From: Apoda limacodes
Lineage: Eukaryota; Arthropoda; Insecta; Lepidoptera; Limacodidae
Assembly (NCBI GenBank): GCA_946406115.1
Contig: OX291543.1
Span: 3,722,501-3,786,500, forward strand
Direction: 5' to 3'
DNA length: 64,000 nucleotides
Each line of letters begins with the position of its first letter. The first letter of the stretch is position 1. The notes beneath the pieces are model-generated. The model searched no databases. It was not told the DNA's origin and was given only the letters and a program-made list of their open reading frames with translations. Shown here one piece after another: positions 1 to 10,264 of this stretch. The position numbers and the translations under genes were made by a program.

Positions 1-676
1 TAGTTGGGGATTGAGTACTCGAGACGCCTACGATTGAGACGACGTCTGATTCGTTTACTAGTGATGTACCTATCTTGTCACGTCTAATTACTGAACATCC
101 TGCACCCGTGTCGACTAAGAGCGTGACGGGTTTGCCTTCGATATGGAAAGTACAATGTAACAAGTTTTCAGGAGGGACATCGTTTAGGGAAGATATAGTA
201 AATGATTTCATTGATGTAGTAGATTTTGGTGTTGTTTTATTTGATTCTGAGTTGTTGAACTTAGTAAAAGAGTTTGATTTTGTTTTTGGATTCTGAATTG
301 ATTGTGGATTTTGAATTGATTTTGAATTTTGATATTTTGATTTAGTAGATTTCGTTTTTCTTTTTGATTTAGGAATTGATTCAGTGAGATTGATTTGGTT
401 AGAAGTAGAAGAGTCTGTTTGTGTGCATGCATCTCTATATTGTCTCCGATAGACTGGTGTAGTTAGAGATTGCACACTTTGAGTTAGCGAATTATGTAAT
501 GTTTGCGTTTGTCCCCGATGGACTGGATTAGATTGTGACTTATTATTCATACTTCTATTTAAGAGTCGAGTTGGACTATATCCACATCGTAGGTTAGTGA
601 CTCGATCTGATTCGAGTAATGGGCTGAAGCGATTTCCGGAGAGATGCCCAACTCTTCGGTCGCTTGCGAGTTTAAA
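1..676 (-). CDS. Ty3/gypsy-type pol frame: low-complexity linker and aspartic protease (partial)
   Basis: An open frame runs from about 676 down to the left edge with no stop, offset -1 from gag. Its C-terminal part here (about 211 to 1) encodes an aspartic protease start with the active-site motif LLVDTGAGCSVI at roughly 125-90. Reverse transcriptase, RNase H and integrase would lie beyond the window. The stretch 560-212 encodes an Asn/Gln/Ser/Thr-rich linker, so it is probably a spacer between capsid and protease. The frame opens at TTTAAAC (670-676), immediately after an in-frame TAA (677-679), which suggests expression as a Gag-Pol fusion by -1 frameshifting. No break is seen in the visible part. 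Function comes from the DTGA motif and position; completeness cannot be judged. Confidence 0.8.
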
Positions 677-1713
677 TTATTGATGTTATTGGTTGGGATG
701 TTTAGTAAGGCACGTGGATTTTGATTGTTCGTTGTTAAAGAGTTTCGTAGGTTATTATTATATGCTCTCTTACGACACTCTGAAATCAGATGACCGGGAT
801 TTTTGCAATAATTGCAAAACTTACTTGTGGTTTGTGGAGTAAAAATTCTATTACTTTGGTTTATTGGGTTATTTCTATATAAATTCGACTGAAATGGCTT
901 TGGAACACCTGAATGCGATGGTGGACGACGATTGCTACTAACAGTGTTATTAAATGTATTTTTATATAATGATTGTCTCGCTGCATTCATTCGCTTTATT
1001 TTGTCTTCTTGTATAGCGAAGTTGCCAGCATCTGACAGATTTGTGAACTCTTTAGTTCTAAGCATAGTCCCTATTTCTGAGTTTAGGCCATTTATGAACA
1101 CACTTAGTGCTGTTTCTTCGGTAGTTGCTTTCCTACCTAACAACGTGTTGTCTGAGATTTCTGCAATTAATTTTTCAATGATTTTGCTGCGACACAAATC
1201 CACGCGATGAAAATAATCAATGAGAGATTCTTGTGGTTTTTGGAACATTGACTGTAATTCTAACATTAAATGTGAAATTGTTTTTATATTTGAGAATTTT
1301 TGAATTAAATAATTTTTGAGGTTATGCCAATCAGAATATTGTCTACTGTGAACATCGGATGCACCTACTCCTGTTATTTTATTCAAAGCGTATATTAATA
1401 TTATAGATTGTTGATTTTCTGACGCTAGGCTAAATGCTGAATCACACGATCTAATAAATCTATATATTTGATCCTTTTCATTAGTGTCAAAGTTTGGGAT
1501 AAGCTGTAAAAGTGTATTAATTTCGAGAGACATACTGGTTTCTTTAGGCGATGTTTCACTTTTAATTTCTAAAGACATTAAAAATTTTGGTAAACACAAT
1601 ATTAAAATTTGCACACACGAAAATAAGTAAAATAATAGATATGTATAAGGATATAGAAAGGTTAAGGAGACACAGGGTATAAAAATGAGCAAACAAGTTA
1701 AGCAACTCACCAC
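559..1713 (-). CDS. gag: Gag polyprotein of a Ty3/gypsy-type LTR retrotransposon
   Basis: The reading frame encodes 384 residues if the first Met is used. The real start is probably the internal Met-Ser-Leu-Glu near 1578, because the 45 residues before it are hydrophobic and lie in the leader. The central part resembles the capsid region of insect gypsy-type Gag proteins (alpha-helical, ending in a basic Asn/Arg-rich stretch). It is followed by one CCHC zinc knuckle, CNYCKNPGHLISEC, near 835-790, which would bind element RNA. The frame is intact and ends about 115 bases after the protease frame opens. It sits 140 bases inside the primer site and LTR of the same element. The family assignment rests on the tRNA-Ser primer site, LTR ends and the -1 pol frame. 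Confidence 0.85.
   Translation of the reverse strand: MVSCLTCLLIFIPCVSLTFLYPYTYLLFYLFSCVQILILCLPKFLMSLEIKSETSPKETSMSLEINTLLQLIPNFDTNEKDQIYRFIRSCDSAFSLASENQQSIILIYALNKITGVGASDVHSRQYSDWHNLKNYLIQKFSNIKTISHLMLELQSMFQKPQESLIDYFHRVDLCRSKIIEKLIAEISDNTLLGRKATTEETALSVFINGLNSEIGTMLRTKEFTNLSDAGNFAIQEDKIKRMNAARQSLYKNTFNNTVSSNRRPPSHSGVPKPFQSNLYRNNPINQSNRIFTPQTTSKFCNYCKNPGHLISECRKRAYNNNLRNSLTTNNQNPRALLNIPTNNINNLNSQATEELGISPEIASAHYSNQIESLTYDVDIVQLDS
670..676 (-). promoter_or_regulatory. -1 ribosomal frameshift heptamer TTTAAAC between gag and pol
   Basis: On the minus strand the heptamer reads T TTA AAC in the gag frame, the canonical X XXY YYZ form. The pol frame is blocked by TAA directly upstream (677-679) and is open from the first base of the heptamer onward. 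A short GC-rich stretch able to pair follows within about 10 bases. Seen: the motif and both frames. Inferred: that ribosomes slip here. Confidence 0.7.
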
Positions 1714-1853
1714 AATAACAATACAATGATGGGTCGCATGGTCCGGCGAAGTCGTTTAAAAGCCTTCAGCTACCACGTTGATCTTCAGGCGATGCTTGTC
1801 CACGATACAACGTGTTGTACTTCGTCTTTTGGATTTACGCGAATCCCTAATCT

Positions 1854-1871
1854 ATCCTACCGACTGCGCCA
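1854..1871 (-). promoter_or_regulatory. Primer binding site for tRNA-Ser
   Basis: Minus-strand TGGCGCAGTCGGTAGGAT is complementary to the 3' end of insect tRNA-Ser including CCA. It lies directly inside the LTR edge at 1872, the standard position for minus-strand cDNA priming. The same primer is used by the Drosophila 17.6/297 group. Confidence 0.85.
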
Positions 1872-2384
1872 AATTGTTACGCAGTGAGAACAAAACTTGT
1901 ATTTTTAAAAACTAATTTTATTGAACACACAATTTATTATAAAGTATTACAGATATAGAAATATTCTAAGGAACTAGTGATCGAGACGAGAGTTGAGAAG
2001 TGACTGAGCTCTGGAGAGAGGAGTGGTATATAAAGGAACAAAATGGGATGTTTACATATTTACTAATGAGGTAGCTTATTTCTAATGGTACAAGGTTCAC
2101 GACTATGAGAAGCATAAACAATATTAAGGAATGAGAAAGGCAAATAATGTTAAGGGATGAGACATTAGACAATTAGATAATTACTTAACTGCTATAACAT
2201 TTACAATTAGTCTATTACGAATCTACATTACTAGCTTATTACCTAAGTACATGTTTGTATTGTAAACAATGGTTATGGTCACAACATAACATCCGTACTT
2301 CAAACTTTACGTAGGTTTGTAACAGATGGCACAGTTTGTAATGTCCAGGAATATTATTTATTAACTTACTAAATGTTTACAACT
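1872..2384 (-). repeat. 5' LTR of the gypsy-type element (about 513 bp)
   Basis: On the minus strand the LTR begins AGTTGTAAAC (2384) and ends AACAATT (1872), the AGT...ATT ends typical of insect gypsy-like elements. It contains a TATA box (2027-2034), an initiator-like TCAGT about 28 bases downstream (near 2003-2008) and a polyadenylation signal AATAAA (1917-1922). The outer edge is a best guess, because the partner LTR is outside the window. Confidence 0.75.
2027..2034 (-). promoter_or_regulatory. LTR core promoter TATA box
   Basis: Minus-strand TTTATATA with a TCAGT initiator about 28 bases downstream matches the core promoter layout of insect LTR elements. AATAAA follows about 110 bases later in the LTR, giving a short R region. 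Confidence 0.6.
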
Positions 2385-2739
2385 ACGGAATTCAGAACCG
2401 GGTACCCGGTACGTACCGAGAGTGTTTTTTTGCCGGTTCTCAGGCAGCGTAAGCCCGGTTCTTTGGATCTCATTGTACCAGTAAAAAACAACTTTGAAAT
2501 GAGTTAAAGAGTCGGAACGGCGCTTTGTTCTCGTAATTTTATTTAAATATCTTTACAGAAAGATATTTTACCTGGAATATAGGGCGCCTTCTGTTTAGGG
2601 CCCTAGGTGGTATATACAATAGGTGGTAGATTGGTAAGATTGGTTGGTGCATAGTTAAAAGGAAAAGATTTAAACTACAGAAAAATAAGAGATAAGTACA
2701 TTGGTTTAGTATTTAACTAAAGTGGGTAGTTTTTGTCTG
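2385..2739. other. Non-coding spacer with a KpnI-type palindrome
   Basis: No coding signal is visible. The stretch begins with a perfect 14-bp palindrome ACCGGGTACCCGGT (2397-2410) followed by GGTACGTACC, next to the outer edge of the LTR. The rest is AT-rich. Confidence 0.4.
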
Positions 2740-3560
2740 AACAATACAAATAACTGTTGGTTTGTAGAATCAATTGACGATTTACTTATAATCGGAAATT
2801 CAGAATTTGTAATAACAGCTCTGAAGAAAAAATTAAATGCAAAAATCTTAGTAAAATTGATAACTATATGGAAATGAAATTAAAAAGTGAACAAAATTAA
2901 ATAACTATCACACAAACAAAGATGATACGGAGGATGAAACTTAAAATGACTGGATGTAAATCAGCTGTAATCCCAATGGAAAATTGACAAGTGTGAAGAA
3001 AAGATTAAAAATGTATCGTTCAGAGCGTTGATCTAAATTATATATTATGTACTTAGCTACATTTAGGCCAGATATTATGTTCTCATGTTTATCTTCATCT
3101 GCTTAAGGAGATTTTTAGAAAGCAAAGATAGTTTTGCGATAGTAAAAGGAGACTAGGAACATGGCATTAGTATATACAAAGTCAAATGATATAACTATTA
3201 GTATATACAAAGTCAAATGATATAACTATTAGTATATACAAAGTCAAATGATATAACTATTAGTATATACAAAGTCAAATGATATAACTATTAGTATATA
3301 CAAAGTCAAATGATATAACTATTATGTACATATTAAGATGCTGATTGGGCTGGCGATTGCTCAGACAGGAAATGAATCAGTGGTGCTGTGATACTATGGA
3401 GATAACCCTGTGTCATGGAATTCAAAAAAGCAAAACTGTGTAGATTTGTGAAGTGCAGAATTCGAACACATAGCGGCAGCAGCAGCGTGTGCTCAAGAAA
3501 TAATGAGCTTAAAAGGTATCCTAAAAGATTTGAATATAACGTTGATTTAACATTGTACCT
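2740..3560 (+). pseudogene. Ty1/copia pol remnant (reverse transcriptase and RNase H)
   Basis: Three frames with many stops still spell copia landmarks in order. SIDDLLIIGNSEF (about 2769-2810) is the RT catalytic box. LYIMYLATFRPDIMFS (about 3036-3085) is the conserved pre-RNase H segment. DADWAGDCSDRK (about 3335-3370) and a frame-shifted PVSWNSKK plus SAEFEHIAAAA (3400-3490) are the RNase H box. Integrase and LTRs are not visible. Numerous stops and frameshifts make this a dead copy. A 31-bp tandem repeat has grown inside it at 3166-3323. Confidence 0.8.
3166..3323 (+). repeat. 31-bp tandem repeat, about 5.1 copies, inside the copia remnant
   Basis: The unit contains AGTATATACAAAGTCAAATG and is almost perfectly repeated five times. 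The first unit is copia coding sequence (residues LVYTKSNDIT). Thirty-one is not a multiple of three, so the expansion breaks the frame and postdates loss of function. Confidence 0.9.
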
Positions 3561-4140
3561 ATGTTGATAACTGTGGTGCAGTTTGTGTTATATGAAAACT
3601 CTAAAAGGAGAAAACATTTTGACATATAAGAACACTTATGCAAAGAAAAGTTTGTCAAATTACGGAACTTACTATTCAAAGTGAGTTCTTTTATTGAATG
3701 TAAATAATTAATGAATAAATTATTTATAGTTTGAAGTTAACTGGTTTTTGTTTTCCTATGAGATATTTAGATGGTTTGTTTGAGATCTTTAAATGTTTGT
3801 TGCATATAGCTGTTATATAATGCAATTTAATTTGTAGGTATCTTTAATTTGAGCCCCCTTGAGATCACCTGATGTGTTAGGTAAATAGGTTTAATACTCT
3901 GATACCTTATATTAGTCAATGACAAAAAAAAATATGTCTTGTTTATCTATCCCTGTGAAACAATGTTTTGACTAAGTTCCTATAAAATAAATATCATTGT
4001 ATAAATTAGGGTTGCCTTTATAAATGCCAAGGTTATTATTACATAGGTACATAAGAGTAAATGTTCTTTAAAACGTTTAGACTTATTACTAAGCCATATA
4101 AGCCACGTCTTACTATTACATGTACTAAAACTAATCAAAC
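3561..4140. other. AT-rich spacer
   Basis: No ORF, RNA gene or clear repeat edge is visible. It lies between the copia remnant and a fold-back element. Confidence 0.4.
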
Positions 4141-4430
4141 ACAATAAAAATTAAATAAAAGTTTAAGGAAAAACCCCGACACAGAAAATTTCCAAAAGTA
4201 GGTAAACAAATAACATGTGTTTATTATAAGTACCCAGTGTTTTGTTCCAAGAGTCGCCGCAATGGGAGACCGCTTTTTTTCTTCATAGAAAACGAATTTC
4301 TAAAATCCAAATGTTGTAAATATTAAACTTATAAGGTTAGAGGTCCAACAAACACATGTTATTTGTTTATCTACTTTTAGATTTTTTCTGTGTCATGGTT
4401 TTTTAATTATGAATTTAATTTTTATTTTAG
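4141..4430. repeat. Fold-back (MITE-like) element with about 80-bp inverted arms
   Basis: The arm 4141-4222 is the imperfect reverse complement of 4350-4430. Shared blocks include TAAAAATTAAAT, GACACAGAAAA and AAACAAATAACATGTGTTT. The centre (4223-4349) is unique. There is no ORF, so it would be non-autonomous. Target duplications were not resolved. Confidence 0.7.
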
Positions 4431-4900
4431 AATTTTTAAAGAAGTTATTTATTACTAGATACGCTACGAACAACGCTCCGTCTCCACGTTCACGTAATAC
4501 GAAATACAAAATTGCAATAGAAGATTTTGTCAAAATCTGCTCATCCTATTAGATTATAGTTAAACTACAAGTTCTTAAATACATATTAACTAAAGATTTT
4601 CTTAATACAACAATGCACTTCATGGGTTTATGACCAAGTATGATATGGCCATGGATGTTTTATATGTTCTGTGTTTAAGACCGTACTTCAAACACTTTGT
4701 GACTGTATTGGCATCCTTTCTAATCTATTAAAAAGAAAACAAAATACCAGACTACATAAAAGCTATTTTTGTACTTTAATTGTTACACATGATATGATTT
4801 TGAACTTACCTTTTCGCAAGCATGTATTGTACAGTGCTACAGTACGATTTTATGTCTGCCGTAAGTTACTGAGGAGTTGGGTATCCCGCGGACTACCTAC
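4431..4900. other. AT-rich spacer, no gene seen
   Basis: The only open frame (4671-4904, 77 codons) has no recognisable motif and unremarkable composition. Confidence 0.35.
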
Positions 4901-4904
4901 TTGA

Positions 4905-5267
4905 TGCTGCATCATCAGCTCAAGGTTGCCATGTCTAGAAAATACCACTGAAGTAATATTACACCAAAATTTCTATCAATTAGATAAGTAAAATTTGGTA
5001 AAAACCTTTTGTCAAGTAGGAAATGAGCTGATGGGCTCCAAACTCTTGGGCTGATTTTCATATATAAAAACCATCTCGATCACAACAGCCAACAAACAAA
5101 AAATCTTCATCAAAATTGGTCCATTCGTTTGGGAGTTACGAGGACACAGACAGACACACACGTCAAATTTATAACACTCCTCTCTGCATCGGAAGTTTAA
5201 AAATCCGCATCTAAATCGGTTAACCCGTTAAAGAGCTACGGTGCCACAGACAGATACACATATAAAT

Positions 5268-5300
<33 letters not shown>

Positions 5301-5345
5301 TGGCAGTCAAACGTATAACACCCCGTTTTTGCGTCGGGGGTTAAA
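4905..5345 (+). repeat. Lepidopteran interspersed repeat with two tail units and a CA microsatellite
   Basis: Two successive divergent copies of a tail are present: a (T/C)CGGTT-type conserved block, then a GAGTTACG or GAGCTACG block, a CACAGACAGA run, a GTCAAA block and ATAACAC. They lie at about 5125-5190 and 5210-5320. A (CA)n tract lies at 5262-5300 and the unit ends GCGTCGGGGGTTAAAA. This resembles a tail common in lepidopteran genomes; the class is uncertain. Confidence 0.55.
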
Positions 5346-6271
5346 AAAAATTAACATTTTCTAAGTTCGACTGATTTTATAATAGGAATATAAGGTAACT
5401 ATTTTTTTTCAATTATTATTAGTTTTAGCCAGTGTTGGGCAAAATTTTATAACAATTGTGACTGCAGCAATTTACAATTGATTAATTGTTGATATTAATA
5501 ACAGTTATTTTATTGTTAATAGTTACTGCAGAAAATAAAATATTTCGATTATTTGTTAATGCGATAGCAAAAATTACCAATTATTTAATTGTTAATTGCA
5601 ATTAAAATTTGCTTAACAGTGGTTTAAGTATACATTATTTTAAGACTTGTGGCTTATACTAGTTTTACAAAATAATTTATATTGATTTAAAACATTAAGT
5701 AATAAGCTGAAACGTTTTTGAGATCATTCTTGGTTAGTAGAGACTAAAATAAGAGAGCTGGCATCTTCCAAAACGTTTATAAAAGCATTAGAAATATATA
5801 AGCCTATGTGTATCGCATGTGTAGCTTCACATGTGCCGATTAAATTCACCCGACATCGGGCCGATTCTCGGAATATAGCTATAACACGTAACCGATATCT
5901 AGCCGATTTTGCCTTAGCCCGGGCGAACGCCCGTAGTTTGGTTTGTGCCGCGATAGATAGAAAACAAATTATTGCGGTGCGGCGTGGCGTCGCTGTCTGC
6001 TCCGGAAAAATAAAAAAAGAATATATAAGATGTATCCTAAGAGTATGATCTTAAAGAGGCTACTTGCAGGGACTTTTTGTACATTGTTGGGTAACTTCAC
6101 GGAGCAAACACAGAGAGGAGTTGGCATATGCAACTGGGCACTGTGATTCTCAACGCCTGACGTCATCACTGTGGGCGTGGCCTCATTCAGTCTACTGTCG
6201 GCTGTAGTTTGCATATCTTTGTTTGCGTGTTATATATTTAATATTTTATTTAAAGTAATCTAAAGACAAGG
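5346..6271 (+). other. AT-rich DNA then a GC-richer block with CRE and GC-box-like motifs
   Basis: 5400-5800 is AT-rich without genes. From 5800 the composition rises. TGACGTCA (6158-6165), a full cyclic-AMP response element consensus, is followed by GTGGGCGTGG (6171-6180), about 110 bases upstream of the THAP pseudogene ATG. It could be the old promoter of that gene. Promoter function is inference. Confidence 0.35.
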
Positions 6272-6906
6272 ATGAAGTTTTGTTTTTCATCATGTAAAAT
6301 CTACTCGGATAAACGTTCTGATGCCATGAATGGCATTTCTTTTCACTCGTAAGTAATTTTATTTTTTATTTATTAAACGAAGCTCTAGAAAAATCTCTAA
6401 TTTTCATGTCCGCAAACACTAGTTTTACTCGACAAGAGATGGCGTCACACTTTACCTTGTATTTCATCATATTTAAGCAAAGATATTTACATAATTATAT
6501 GTATTAAAATTTGTTGTAATTGTTACTGTAAATTTTTGACGATAAATATATAGTCTTATCATATTTTATAATTATTTTTAAAAGTACGATCACCATCTGT
6601 CGTGCAATAGCAAACACTTGTCATGACAGGGCCGTAATTAGAATTCAATTGCTTACATTACCTATACTTTGAAAGAACAAAGTATGGGTTATACCTACAT
6701 TCTATCGATATAAATTTATATTTGCGTTGTTACCTAATAATCAAGATTTTAAATTACCCTCCAGATTTCCATCGGAAGATAATTAAAAGCAGCAATGGAT
6801 TCAAAAAATTAAAAAACTGGATTGGACTCCAACAAAAAATACAAGGATTTGTTCTTGCCATTTTAAAGATAAAGACTTCGTTGTGACTAAAAAAGGGTCA
6901 GAGTAA
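6272..6906 (+). pseudogene. THAP-type zinc-finger pseudogene, two exons
   Basis: Exon 1 (6272-6348) encodes MKFCFSSCKIYSDKRSDAMN and GISFHS, ending at a GTAAGT donor. Exon 2 starts after CTCCAG at 6765. The joined frame gives the THAP (C2CH) order: C-x3-C near the start, the HSFPSED block, a Trp, a second Trp with a following Pro (DWTPTKNT), then CSCHF as the C-x2-H pair. THAP domains bind DNA in host factors and in P-element-type transposases. Exon 2 has an in-frame TAA (6784-6786) inside the domain and another at 6904-6906, and nothing recognisable follows, so it is a broken copy. Whether it was a host gene or a transposase fragment cannot be told. Confidence 0.7.
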
Positions 6907-7482
6907 CTAAAAGGGGGCGCAAGGGAAAAAATACCGGACTTAGGAAATTTTTACGATTTTTTTTTTAAATAAAACACTGGATTTTTCTGAAAGTAATAAA
7001 GCATCCGAATATAACATATTGTTTTAATATTTAATTTCTAAGTACGTCCCTGTTTACGTCGTATTCTTGTGGCATGTAGGGTGTGGGTGTGCCTACCAGC
7101 CCCAACCAGACATCAGTGTTAACTTGTTAAATTGAATAAATTAAGAAAATAGAAATGAATTCACAAAGTAGTCCTTTTTTGTTAGACAGACTAAGACAAA
7201 GGTTTTCTCACCCCTCACCCCGCTCTGTGTCACGCATGAATTTATCCAACAACTCAATTACAGCCACTCCTCTTTATATTTGCTTCATGCGTGTAGGTTA
7301 TAAATTTAAAACAAAATATGTTTTATAATTAAATTTCTAAGTACGTCCCTGTTGGGGTTCTACACTAGAGCACTCTAGTGACGAGTATAAACACTAGTAG
7401 CATTACTATTGTAGATGAAGCCAGTTGTTATTGCTATTGACCGGTAGATGGATATAGTCGCCAATGTACTCCTCACCCCCGC
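6907..7482. repeat. Interspersed repeat segments flanking the hAT insertion
   Basis: The block CTAAGTACGTCCCTG occurs twice (near 7037 and 7338). 7200-7290 resembles the sequence on the far side of the hAT element (10265-10340), including TGTCACGCAT and an ACTCCTCT-TATTTGCT pattern. The hAT element therefore probably landed in a duplicated repeat. Confidence 0.5.
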
Positions 7483-7824
7483 CAGTGGTCTCGAACTTAC
7501 CGATTTTTCGGTATTTCTACCGATATGGGGGCTCTGTCCTACCGAAATGCACCGATTTTTCCACGATTTCAGATAATATGTGGAAATTCTCCCGATTTTT
7601 TTACCTGGCAGCCCTCTTCATTTATGTTTTACGTTAAGGGGAATCCCTCAATAGCAATAGTAAGCGCACAGCTTAGAAATCCCTGATATAGGGGATTCCC
7701 GTTCGGGATTCACTCTCGCTCGGAAATATATAGAGGATTTCGGGGTTAATTTATTCATTAATATTCTTAACTTCGAAAAGAAAGTTTGCAAAGTGTTTAA
7801 AATTGTGAAAATTATTAAGTTAAA

Positions 7825-10004
7825 ATGTCGTTTGACGAGGAACCGAGTACAAGCGCAAAAAAATATCTACAATTTTATAGAAAAGAATGGGAGGAAGAAT
7901 TTTCAGGCTGGCTGCAAGAAATTAGTAAAGGCGTAAAGTATGCCTATTGTTCGAGTTGTAATAAGGATATTAACATAACATCAGGGAAAGATGCTCTAAA
8001 GCAACATAGTTCTTCACAAGGACACTTGGTATCATCAAAGAATATAAAATCACAACCGAAGATATCATTATTTACTGTGAAAAAAACTCAAAAATCTGAT
8101 ACACTAGTTAAACAAGGTAAAAATATTTAATTATTTTTTACTACTTACTATCTATTTATCTACATTGTTATTATTATTTTGTTTTCTACTAATCGTTGTG
8201 TATTATACTAGATGTCATCACCATCATCATCACAACAACCCATACCGCTGTAGGACACGAGGATCCTGGCCTGGCATTCCTCTACTGGACATAGTGAATG
8301 CCCTAATGACCACTAGACATACCTACGTCATTTTAATTCTTTATTTTATTTTCAGGTGAAATAAGATTGGCCTCGTTTGTTGCTGAACACAATCTACCAT
8401 TCACTATTATGGAGCACCTACCGAAACTGATACAATCCATTTGTCCTGTTTCTAAAATAGCAAAAGAAATAAAATATTCTACGACGAAAACTCACGCAAT
8501 AATTGATCATATTATAGATAAAGAAAGTTTCGATAATTTATGTGAAGATCTGCGGCAAACTAAGTTTTCACTTATTATTGACGAGTCCACTGATCTTAGC
8601 ACTTGTGCCTAGTCGTGAGATATGCCAAAAAACATCGCATCGAAGATTGTTTTTTAGCTCTTATTCCATTGGAAGATGCTAATGCAGTATCCTTATTTGA
8701 ACACATTGTTAACTTTTTTATAAGCAATGATATTCCGTATAAAAAGAATGTAACAGGTTTTGCATCTGATGGGGCAAACGTAATGATGGGGCGTAATAAT
8801 TCCGTTGTAATGTTGCTGCAAAACGAAATTCCCAATATTTTTATACTTAAATGCACCTGCCATTCGTTTCACGTTTGCGCGTCATATGCTTGTACCAAAC
8901 TGCCACGCTTTGTAGAGGATTTTGTATGGGACATTTACAACTACTTTTATTCTAGTCCAAATAGAGTGGCAGAGTTTAAAAATTTTCAAATTTTTTGTGA
9001 CTTAAAAGTACATAAAATACTTCACCCCTCTCAGACCCGCTGGTTATCAGTCCATGCAGCAGTGAAAAGAATATTGGAACAAGTTTCTGCTTTAAAACTA
9101 TTTTTCATAGACCAAGTATCTAATAATGATATTTTTTTAGCTGCAGAGCATATATTACAGAAGCTCCAAGATCCCACGACATTATTATTTTTGGAATTTC
9201 TAGATTTTGTATTACCACTAACGATTTAAATAAAGAAATGGAAGCAGGACACCCGAAAATTCACAATTTATATGACAAAATTACTGGAACATTAAGAACT
9301 ATTTTTGATTGCTTTTTAAAAAGAGAATATTTAGCCAGCACGCCAATTGAAAATGTTGATTTTAAAAACCCTAGCAATTTTGTGGATATCGACGCCGTAT
9401 TCTATGGTGCTGCGGCGTCTAATACACTACTTAGTAGTTCAGCAGATCTAACACCAGATCAAGTAAATTTGTTTAAATGCAGATGCCTAGATTTTTATAT
9501 AGAAGCCTGTAAGCAAATAACGACGCGGTTTCCACTGAAAAATAATCCACTAAAAAGTTTAGACATAATTGAACCAAAAAATGTTAAAAGTGTCAAAACT
9601 GCTTCGATAGTTCCTATTAGTAGGCTATTTCCCAATATTGTTCAGTGCAAAGATTTCCAGGAAATTGATACAGAATGGCGCATTTTAAGAAATTGTGAAC
9701 AAATCAAAACATTTTCCGATGATGTAGAACTATTTTGGGATGAAGTCAGTTTATTAAAGCGTGGCGATGACACTCAAATGTTTCCTTTGTTACCTACTTT
9801 TATTCATCCGCCAACGTTGAACGCATATTTTCGCACATTAATCTTATGAAAACAAAAAAACGAAATAGGCTATCTACTGAGTCAATCACTGGTCTATTAC
9901 ATGCCAAAAGACTCTTCAATGACGCAAATTGTTATGACTTTGAAATAAATTCAAAAATGACTGAGAATATTTCCAAAGAACACTGGTATGGTACTAAAAA
10001 ATAA
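7825..10004 (+). pseudogene. hAT transposase pseudogene, two exons with frameshifts
   Basis: Exon 1 (7825-8116) encodes an N-terminal domain with CSSCNKD and a downstream histidine pair, a BED-type zinc finger. An intron (8117-8355, GTAAAA...TTTTCAG) splices in phase to GEIRLASFVAEHNLPF. Exon 2 carries the hAT core: LIIDESTDLS with the first catalytic Asp, GFASDGANVMMG, the C/H cluster LKCTCHSFHVCASYA, RWLSVHAAVKR, and the C-terminal dimerisation region NVERIFSHINLMKTKKR, then RNRLSTESITGLLHAK, ending at 10004. Three frame changes break it: a small deletion near 8608, one near 9220 and one near 9801. AATAAA follows at 10137-10142. Residues are otherwise well preserved, so inactivation seems fairly recent. 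Confidence 0.88.
8117..8355 (+). other. Intron of the hAT transposase, holding a repeat scrap
   Basis: The donor is AAG/GTAAAAAT and the acceptor TTATTTTATTTTCAG/GTG. The intron contains a CATCACCATCATCATCAC run followed by a GC-richer segment (8210-8330) that looks like an unrelated inserted repeat. Confidence 0.65.
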
Positions 10005-10264
10005 TTATGTAAGTATTTTTATGTTGACAGCCTATTTAGCTGTTTTGTTGTAGTTTTTTTTTTTAAATAAGCTACGAATAATTAATAAGTCTTAAGTGTG
10101 TTTGTAATTAGTTTGTAAGTTAACTATTTGATTATAAATAAACGAATTTAATTGAATTTTGTATTTTTTTTGTCATATACCAATTTTGGGAACAAATAGG
10201 TACAAATATACCGATTTTAGAGGACAGCTCTACCGATTTCGCTATTTGACGTTCGAGGCCACTG

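Larger units (their letters stand above)
7483..10264 (+). mobile_element. hAT-superfamily DNA transposon, nearly full length, inactive
   Basis: The ends are CAGTGGTCTCGAAC at 7483 and the inverted form GTTCGAGGCCACTG ending at 10264, the CAGTG-type terminal repeats of hAT elements. CCCCCGC directly flanks both sides (a 7-bp match; hAT duplicates 8 bp, so one base appears lost or changed). Several ACCGAT-type motifs crowd both subterminal regions, as expected for transposase binding. It encloses a two-exon transposase pseudogene. Confidence 0.85.

Noticed and set aside
8165..8359. His-rich plus frame as a peptide gene
   Set aside because: It lies wholly within the transposase intron and comes from a CAT/CAC run.
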